Below, piece after piece: positions 7,438 through 10,783 of a stretch of 10,783 nucleotides of DNA. This DNA is from AC-32 sp035624425. Lineage in GTDB: Bacteria > Actinomycetota > Thermoleophilia > Gaiellales > Gaiellaceae. The translations under genes and the position numbers were made by a program. The notes beneath the pieces are model-generated. The model saw only the letters and a program-made list of their open reading frames with translations, did not search any database and was not told where the DNA came from. The DNA lies in NCBI GenBank assembly GCA_035624425.1, contig DASPRN010000040.1, positions 1-10,783 of the forward strand. Direction: 5' to 3'. Position 1 is the first letter of the stretch; each line of letters begins with the position of its first letter.

Positions 7438-8841
7438 TCAGGTCACCGCGGCCTCGGTTCTCCATCCTTCCGCGTAGGTGGTGCGCGCGACCTCGGAGTA
7501 CGGGCAAGGGCTGACCACGGCGCGGATCTCGGCCTGCACGTGCCGCTCGACCACAGGCTTGGCGGAGCCGCCGCCCTCCTCGCCCCACACGAGCGTCACC
7601 TCGGCGCCGATCTCGATTTCGGGGTCGACCATCGCCAGCGACAGCATCGAGCGTTCGTTGTAGCTGTAGCCCGAGAAGGTCGAGACGCCGACGACGCCGT
7701 CGCCGATCTGCACCTTGTCATAGGGCCACGTCGCGTAGTTCGACAGCGGCAGGTCGATGTACTTGGCCGGAAGCTCCTTGCCGAAGAGCGTGCCCATCGT
7801 GCGGGCCACGTCAGCGCCGTTCCAGGCGAGCGTGACCTTCTTGCGCTGGGGGTCATCCACCATCTTCTCCAGCGCATCCCTGCCGACGAAGTCGTGGTCG
7901 AACTTGACGAACTGCCCGTAGCCAAGGGCCTGAGGCGTCAGGTAGTAGTCCTCGATGTCGCCCGAGTAGAAGCTCCCGCCAAGCGACCCGGTCGCCTCGT
8001 AGCCGTTGGCCGGAAGCCATTCACGGTACGCCTTCAACTTCTCGCCTGTGAAGATCGCGGGAAGCGGGCACGGGATCCACCCGGACTCGAGCGTGTTCGT
8101 CGCGTAGACCCTCGAGCCGACCTGGCGGAGCCCGTGCTCCTGGCCGGCTTCCACGATCGCGGCCTTGACCTCCTCGCCCTCGGCCCAGGGCCCGAAGAGC
8201 TCCATGCCCGGGGCGCCCGACATGCCGTGATGGAAGGCGCGCACCTTGTGCCCCGCGATCGTGATCTCGCCCATGTTGAAGAACGCGATCTCCGGCAGCG
8301 ACGCACCGGCGGCGGTCGCCATCACATCGAGGGCGGTCGGTCCCTGCACCTGGTACCGGTAGAGCTCGCGCCGGCCGGTCGGGTTGACCGCGGTTCGCTC
8401 GTCCCGCTTCATCTCGACGTCGTAGTCGCCGGTCTCCCCGTGATACTGCACCCAGTTGTGGGCCGAGGGGCGGCCGACGAGCCGGACGCCGTTCGCTTCC
8501 AGGAAGAACAGGATCGCGTCGCCTATCACGTAGCCGTCGGGGCTGCAGGCCACGAACTGCTTGGCCTTGTTCACCGCGAACGTGTCGAAGCTGTTGACGC
8601 CGAGGTCGGAGAAGAGCCTGGTCACGTCCGGGCCGGACACGTAGAGGTCGGTCATGTGGTGGGACTGGTCGAACAGGGCGCACGTCTCACGCCACGCCAC
8701 CTGCTCGTCCCTCCAGTTGCTGAACTCCGCGGGAACCGCCGGGTACACGTACGGGCCGATCTGGGAGTTTCGCGCCAGCTCGACGGGGCTCCCGACGGCC
8801 GCCAGCAGCTCCTCGAGGTTTCCGTGGGCCGTCTGGTTCAT
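7438..8841 (-). CDS. ligM: LigM/DesA-type tetrahydrofolate-dependent aryl O-demethylase
   Basis: GcvT-fold methyltransferase, 467 residues, that moves the O-methyl group of a methoxybenzoate (vanillate, 3-O-methylgallate or syringate in characterised members) to tetrahydrofolate, giving the phenol and 5-methyl-THF. It closely follows LigM of Sphingobium SYK-6 as I recall it: RNSQIGPYVYP (24-34), EFSNWRDEQ, FDQSHHM (57-63), NTLESGWIPCPLPAI (249-263), KAYREWLPA and GYSYNE. Residues matching LigM Tyr31, Gln57, His60, Arg122, catalytic Tyr247 and Trp256 appear as Tyr33, Gln59, His62, Arg124, Tyr246 and Trp255. Length fits the family (about 470). ATG at 8841 has a GAGGAG-GGAGG ribosome site. The longer frame to 9222 is shadow. 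It is not a glycine-cleavage GcvT, which is shorter and sits with gcvH/gcvP. Vanillate versus another methoxyaryl acid is undecided. Confidence 0.93.
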   Translation of the reverse strand: MNQTAHGNLEELLAAVGSPVELARNSQIGPYVYPAVPAEFSNWRDEQVAWRETCALFDQSHHMTDLYVSGPDVTRLFSDLGVNSFDTFAVNKAKQFVACSPDGYVIGDAILFFLEANGVRLVGRPSAHNWVQYHGETGDYDVEMKRDERTAVNPTGRRELYRYQVQGPTALDVMATAAGASLPEIAFFNMGEITIAGHKVRAFHHGMSGAPGMELFGPWAEGEEVKAAIVEAGQEHGLRQVGSRVYATNTLESGWIPCPLPAIFTGEKLKAYREWLPANGYEATGSLGGSFYSGDIEDYYLTPQALGYGQFVKFDHDFVGRDALEKMVDDPQRKKVTLAWNGADVARTMGTLFGKELPAKYIDLPLSNYATWPYDKVQIGDGVVGVSTFSGYSYNERSMLSLAMVDPEIEIGAEVTLVWGEEGGGSAKPVVERHVQAEIRAVVSPCPYSEVARTTYAEGWRTEAAVT

Positions 8842-8875
8842 CGCCTCCCTCTCCTCGGGTGCCGGAACGGGGCCT

Positions 8876-8881
8876 AGTGTA
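8876..8881 (-). promoter_or_regulatory. Putative -10 element for the ligM-monooxygenase operon
   Basis: TACACT on the minus strand (complement of 8876-8881) fits the TANNNT-type -10 hexamer. The start would lie near 8869, giving a leader of about 28 nt that includes the ligM ribosome site. The -35 region 17 nt upstream (CTGTTC) is weak, which suggests activator dependence if the box is real. Confidence 0.35.
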
Positions 8882-8884
8882 GAT

Positions 8885-8897
8885 CGCGCCCGGCGCG
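8885..8897. promoter_or_regulatory. CGCGCC-C-GGCGCG palindrome between divergent ligM and ech
   Basis: A 6-bp inverted repeat with one central base lies just upstream of the putative ligM -10 and within the 112-bp divergent gap. By position it could be an operator shared by both genes. In DNA this GC-rich such palindromes occur often, so confidence is low. Confidence 0.2.
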
Positions 8898-8953
8898 CGA
8901 ACAGCCGGTTCCATAAGCTCCAGACGAACGCGGCGGCCAAGGAGGACCTGAGG

Positions 8954-9775
8954 ATGAACCGTGAGACCGTCACCGTCGAGCTCGACGACGGCATCGCCTG
9001 GGTCACGCTCGACCGGCCCGAGAAGCGCAATGCGATGAACCCGACCCTGAACGCCGAGATGGTCGACGTCCTGCTCGAGCTCGATGCCGACGACTCGTGC
9101 GAGGTGCTGGTGCTGACCGGTGCCGGCGACTCCTTCTCGGCCGGGATGGACCTCAAGGAGTACTTCCGCGAGGTCGACGGACAACCCAACCACGTCCAGC
9201 GGCGCGTGCGCCGCGACTCCAACTACTGGCAGTGGCGCCTGCTGCGGACGTATCCGAAGCCGACGATCGCGATGGTCAACGGCTGGTGCTTCGGCGGCGC
9301 GTTCACGCCGCTCTGCGCCTGCGACCTCGCCGTCGCCGCCGACGAGGCGACCTTCGGCCTCTCCGAGATCAACTGGGGGATCCCGCCGGGAAGCGTCGTC
9401 AGCCGCGGCGTCGGAGAGATGGTCGGCGGCCGCGCCGCCCTCCTCTACATCATGACCGGGCGTACCTTCGACGGTCGCAAGGCCGCCGAGCTCGGGCTCG
9501 TCAACTGGAGCGTCCCGCGCGAGCGCCTGCACGACGAGGTCGAGCAGCTCGCGCGCGAGCTGCTCGAGAAGAACCCCGTCGTCCTGCGCGCCGCCAAGCT
9601 CGGCTTCAAGCACGCGCAGGCGATGAGCTGGGACACGGCCGAGGACTACCTCTATGCGAAGCTCGAGCAGTCGCAGTTGCTCGACGACGAGCGCGGCCGG
9701 GAGCAGGGCCTGGCCCAGTTCCTGGACGACAAGTCGATCCGCCCCGGGCTCGAGCCCTACCGGCGCGGAGGCTGA
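8954..9775 (+). CDS. ech: p-Hydroxycinnamoyl-CoA hydratase-lyase (feruloyl-CoA hydratase/lyase, vanillin synthase)
   Basis: Crotonase-fold enzyme, 273 residues, that hydrates feruloyl-, caffeoyl- or p-coumaroyl-CoA and cleaves it retro-aldol-wise to vanillin (or the matching benzaldehyde) plus acetyl-CoA. It aligns with Pseudomonas fluorescens HCHL, as recalled, at a constant offset of -5: Met65 and Tyr70 in AGMDLKEYFREVD (63-75) match Met70 and Tyr75; Glu138 and Trp141 in FGLSEINWGIPPG match Glu143 and Trp146; Tyr234 in EDYLYAKL matches Tyr239. Gly115 (oxyanion, Gly120) is kept; HCHL Gly121 and Ser123 are Ala116 and Thr118. The end FLDDKSIRPGL is also HCHL-like. ATG at 8954 has AAGGAGG at 8-nt spacing; the frame open from 8654 is not used. 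It ends 6 bp from the convergent cNMP gene. Confidence 0.95.
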   Translation: MNRETVTVELDDGIAWVTLDRPEKRNAMNPTLNAEMVDVLLELDADDSCEVLVLTGAGDSFSAGMDLKEYFREVDGQPNHVQRRVRRDSNYWQWRLLRTYPKPTIAMVNGWCFGGAFTPLCACDLAVAADEATFGLSEINWGIPPGSVVSRGVGEMVGGRAALLYIMTGRTFDGRKAAELGLVNWSVPRERLHDEVEQLARELLEKNPVVLRAAKLGFKHAQAMSWDTAEDYLYAKLEQSQLLDDERGREQGLAQFLDDKSIRPGLEPYRRGG

Positions 9776-9781
9776 CTCGCG

Positions 9782-10195
9782 CTAGACGGTCTCGGGGTGC
9801 AGCCGCTCGGCCAGCACCTTGAGCACGCTCGTCTGGATGGACGGAGCTTCGTCCACCAGCCGCCAGAACTCCCGGTCGCCGAGGACAAGCAGGGTCGAAG
9901 GCTCGGTCGAGGTGACCGTGGCAGTGCGGGGAGAACCGGTCACGAGCGCGATCTCGCCGAAGAAGTCGCCCGAGCCGAGCGAGGCGATCGGCTTGCCGTC
10001 GCGGTCGACCGCGGCGGCCCCGGAGGCGATCACGACGAGCTCGTTCGTGTGCCGCCCCTGGGTCACGAGCGCCATGCCGGCGGGGACCTCGATCAGGTCG
10101 GCCGAGGCGGCGATCGCCCCGATCTCCCGCGGGCCGCAGTGGGCGAACAGCGGCACCGACTCGATCAGCCTGACCTTGTCGTCCTTCCGCGGCAT
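9782..10195 (-). CDS. Stand-alone cyclic nucleotide-binding domain protein
   Basis: Protein of 137 residues made of one Crp/cNMP-binding beta-roll and a short C-terminal helix (about 115-133), with no helix-turn-helix and no membrane segment. The phosphate-binding cassette GDFFGEIALVTGSPRTATV (76-94) is intact, with Glu81 and Arg90 in the positions that contact ribose and cyclic phosphate in CAP. The start of the domain, SVPLFAHCGPREIGAIA (13-29), is also canonical. It is probably a cytosolic cNMP sensor or a regulatory partner rather than a DNA-binding regulator. Its target is unknown, and its convergent position next to ech does not by itself link it to aromatic catabolism. ATG at 10195 lacks a Shine-Dalgarno and appears leaderless. 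Confidence 0.88.
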   Translation of the reverse strand: MPRKDDKVRLIESVPLFAHCGPREIGAIAASADLIEVPAGMALVTQGRHTNELVVIASGAAAVDRDGKPIASLGSGDFFGEIALVTGSPRTATVTSTEPSTLLVLGDREFWRLVDEAPSIQTSVLKVLAERLHPETV

Positions 10196-10201
10196 CGGAC
10201 G

Positions 10202-10231
10202 ATCTTAAGCGGCTGCGGCCCGTTGTTCCAA
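10202..10231 (-). promoter_or_regulatory. Putative promoter for a leaderless cNMP-binding gene
   Basis: On the minus strand TTGGAA (complement of 10226-10231) lies 18 nt from TAAGAT (complement of 10202-10207). Six bases separate the -10 from the ATG at 10195, so the predicted first transcribed base is the A of the start codon. This is the TANNNT-N6/7-ATG layout of actinobacterial leaderless genes, and it agrees with the missing ribosome site. Confidence 0.5.
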
Positions 10232-10341
10232 GAACGCGGCCTCGGTGCATGCCGCAGCGGTCCCGGACGACGGTTCGCCGAGCGGCTCGGCACGACACCG
10301 AGGCGACGGGACCGGGGGTCGGGAGGGTGCAGCAGCGCTCC

Positions 10342-10347
10342 TATACT
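10342..10347 (+). promoter_or_regulatory. -10 box of the tRNA-Lys promoter
   Basis: TATACT matches the -10 consensus at 5/6 and lies 8 bp before the mature tRNA 5' end. No TTGACA-like -35 stands out at 16-18 bp upstream, where the sequence is G-rich. The start site would be about 10354, leaving a leader of only 0-2 nt. Confidence 0.5.
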
Positions 10348-10355
10348 CGACGTGA

Positions 10356-10428
10356 GGGCCGGTAGCTCAGCTGGTAGAGCAGGGGACTTTTAATCCCAAG
10401 GTCGTAGGTTCGAGTCCTACCCGGCCCA
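10356..10428 (+). tRNA. tRNA-Lys(TTT)
   Basis: A complete 73-nt cloverleaf can be folded by hand. The acceptor is GGGCCGG (10356-10362) with CCGGCCC (10421-10427), a perfect 7-bp stem. The D arm is GCTC/GAGC (10365-10368, 10377-10380) with an AGCTGGTA loop. The anticodon loop CTTTTAA (10387-10393) carries TTT at 10389-10391, reading AAA/AAG lysine codons. The T arm is GTAGG/CCTAC with loop TTCGAGT. The first anticodon-stem position is a G-A mismatch (10382, 10398). The discriminator is A10428 and CCA is not encoded. No T-rich terminator hairpin is apparent downstream. Confidence 0.96.
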
Positions 10429-10486
10429 TTCCGAGAAGCGCCTGCAAATAGGCAGCAGAGAGCCGAGGAAGTGCGCGCCCGCGACG

Positions 10487-10783
10487 CTAGCCGTGCACGA
10501 CGTGTGTGCGAGCCCGCGGCGACTCCAGCTTCTCGTCGATGGCGGCGAGCGCCGAAGCGCGCAGGGCGCGGGCGCGACCGCGGGCACGCGCGAACTCCCC
10601 GACTCGGGCGGCACGGAATCTCTCGTCGTGGACCGGACTCAGCTCAAGCTGGGCGCTCAGCGCGGCGCTCTCGAGTGCGGCCGCAGCGAGGAGCGCGGCG
10701 GCGCCGGCGTCGGGAGCTGCGTACGGATGGCCACGCTCCGCGACGTCGACCGCGAGCTCCAGGATGCGCAACGACAACTCACA
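10487..10783 (-). CDS. Formiminotransferase-cyclodeaminase/methenyl-THF cyclohydrolase-like protein, C-terminal part, cut by right edge
   Basis: The frame is open to the window edge; about 98 C-terminal residues are visible, ending THVVHG at TAG 10487-10489. The segment LRILELAVDVAERG, then PDAGAAALLAAAALESAALSAQLEL, resembles the helical C-terminal region of the FTCD_C family (usual form GNPxxxSDAGVAALL and AALxVRINL). That family opens 5-formimino-THF or 5,10-methenyl-THF rings in one-carbon metabolism. The rest is alanine/arginine-rich helix. The TTG at 10777 is unlikely to be the true start because the family is about 200 residues long and lacks its N-terminal half here. Several consensus positions deviate (HPY for NPN, and no RINL), so a divergent or non-catalytic member is possible. 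Confidence 0.65.
   Translation of the reverse strand, partial: CELSLRILELAVDVAERGHPYAAPDAGAAALLAAAALESAALSAQLELSPVHDERFRAARVGEFARARGRARALRASALAAIDEKLESPRARTHVVHG

Noticed and set aside
7438..8841. Glycine cleavage T-protein (GcvT) as product
   Set aside because: The length of 467 residues, the LigM-specific motifs and the absence of gcvH/gcvP neighbours point to an O-demethylase.
8842..9222. N-terminal extension of the LigM frame into ech
   Set aside because: Ser/Arg-rich shadow of ech. The protein from ATG 8841 has the full family length and N-terminal motif.
8954..9775. Generic fatty-acid enoyl-CoA hydratase
   Set aside because: The GMDLKEYF, SEINWGIPPG and EDYLYAKL segments are specific to the hydroxycinnamoyl-CoA hydratase-lyase subgroup.
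10439..10455. GCCT-N6-AGGC hairpin after the tRNA as terminator
   Set aside because: The stem is only 4 bp and is not followed by a T-run on either strand.
1..10783. Insertion sequences, phage genes, CRISPR repeats or tRNA-linked integration scar
   Set aside because: No transposase or integrase motifs, no regularly spaced repeats, and no duplicated tRNA-Lys 3' end was found within the window.

Overview
The window reads as ordinary chromosomal DNA from a high-GC bacterium, most likely actinobacterial and perhaps near Thermoleophilia or Solirubrobacterales. That placement rests on the strong GC bias at third codon positions, frequent GTG/TTG starts, apparent leaderless initiation, and a short stand-alone cyclic-nucleotide-binding protein of a style I associate with those lineages. 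It is an inference, not a phylogenetic result. I see no mobile element, CRISPR array or phage gene.

Layout, left to right. (1) On the minus strand, a branched-chain-amino-acid-type (Liv/HAAT) ABC importer reads livK (2489-3805), livH (1508-2443), livM (312-1508), then livG, which runs off the left edge (1-308). The genes are tightly spaced, with a good promoter upstream of livK. (2) Diverging from it on the plus strand is a two-gene, 4-nt-overlapping unit: an amidase-signature hydrolase (3945-5303) and a metal-dependent amidohydrolase_2/ACMSD-like TIM-barrel enzyme (5300-6169). (3) Converging on that pair, on the minus strand, are a flavin aromatic hydroxylase (6176-7435) and, upstream of it, a LigM/DesA-type tetrahydrofolate-dependent aryl O-demethylase (7438-8841). 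(4) Diverging from the demethylase is a p-hydroxycinnamoyl-CoA hydratase-lyase, or vanillin synthase (8954-9775). (5) The right end holds a leaderless cNMP-binding domain protein (9782-10195, minus), a tRNA-Lys(TTT) (10356-10428, plus) and the C-terminal part of a formiminotransferase-cyclodeaminase/cyclohydrolase-like protein (10487 to the right edge, minus).

The metabolic core is aromatic (lignin or plant phenolic) catabolism. The hydratase-lyase would turn feruloyl-CoA into vanillin plus acetyl-CoA. After oxidation to vanillate, the LigM-type enzyme would move the O-methyl group to tetrahydrofolate, giving protocatechuate and 5-methyl-THF. The flavin hydroxylase, stop-start linked to ligM, probably acts on the demethylated (or a related) aromatic acid. 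The Liv-type importer may carry aromatic acids rather than amino acids, as the related CouPSTU system does. The amidase and amidohydrolase may process an amide-linked or ring-derived substrate, but their substrates cannot be read from sequence. A CoA ligase, a vanillin dehydrogenase and a ring-cleavage dioxygenase would also be needed and are not in this window.
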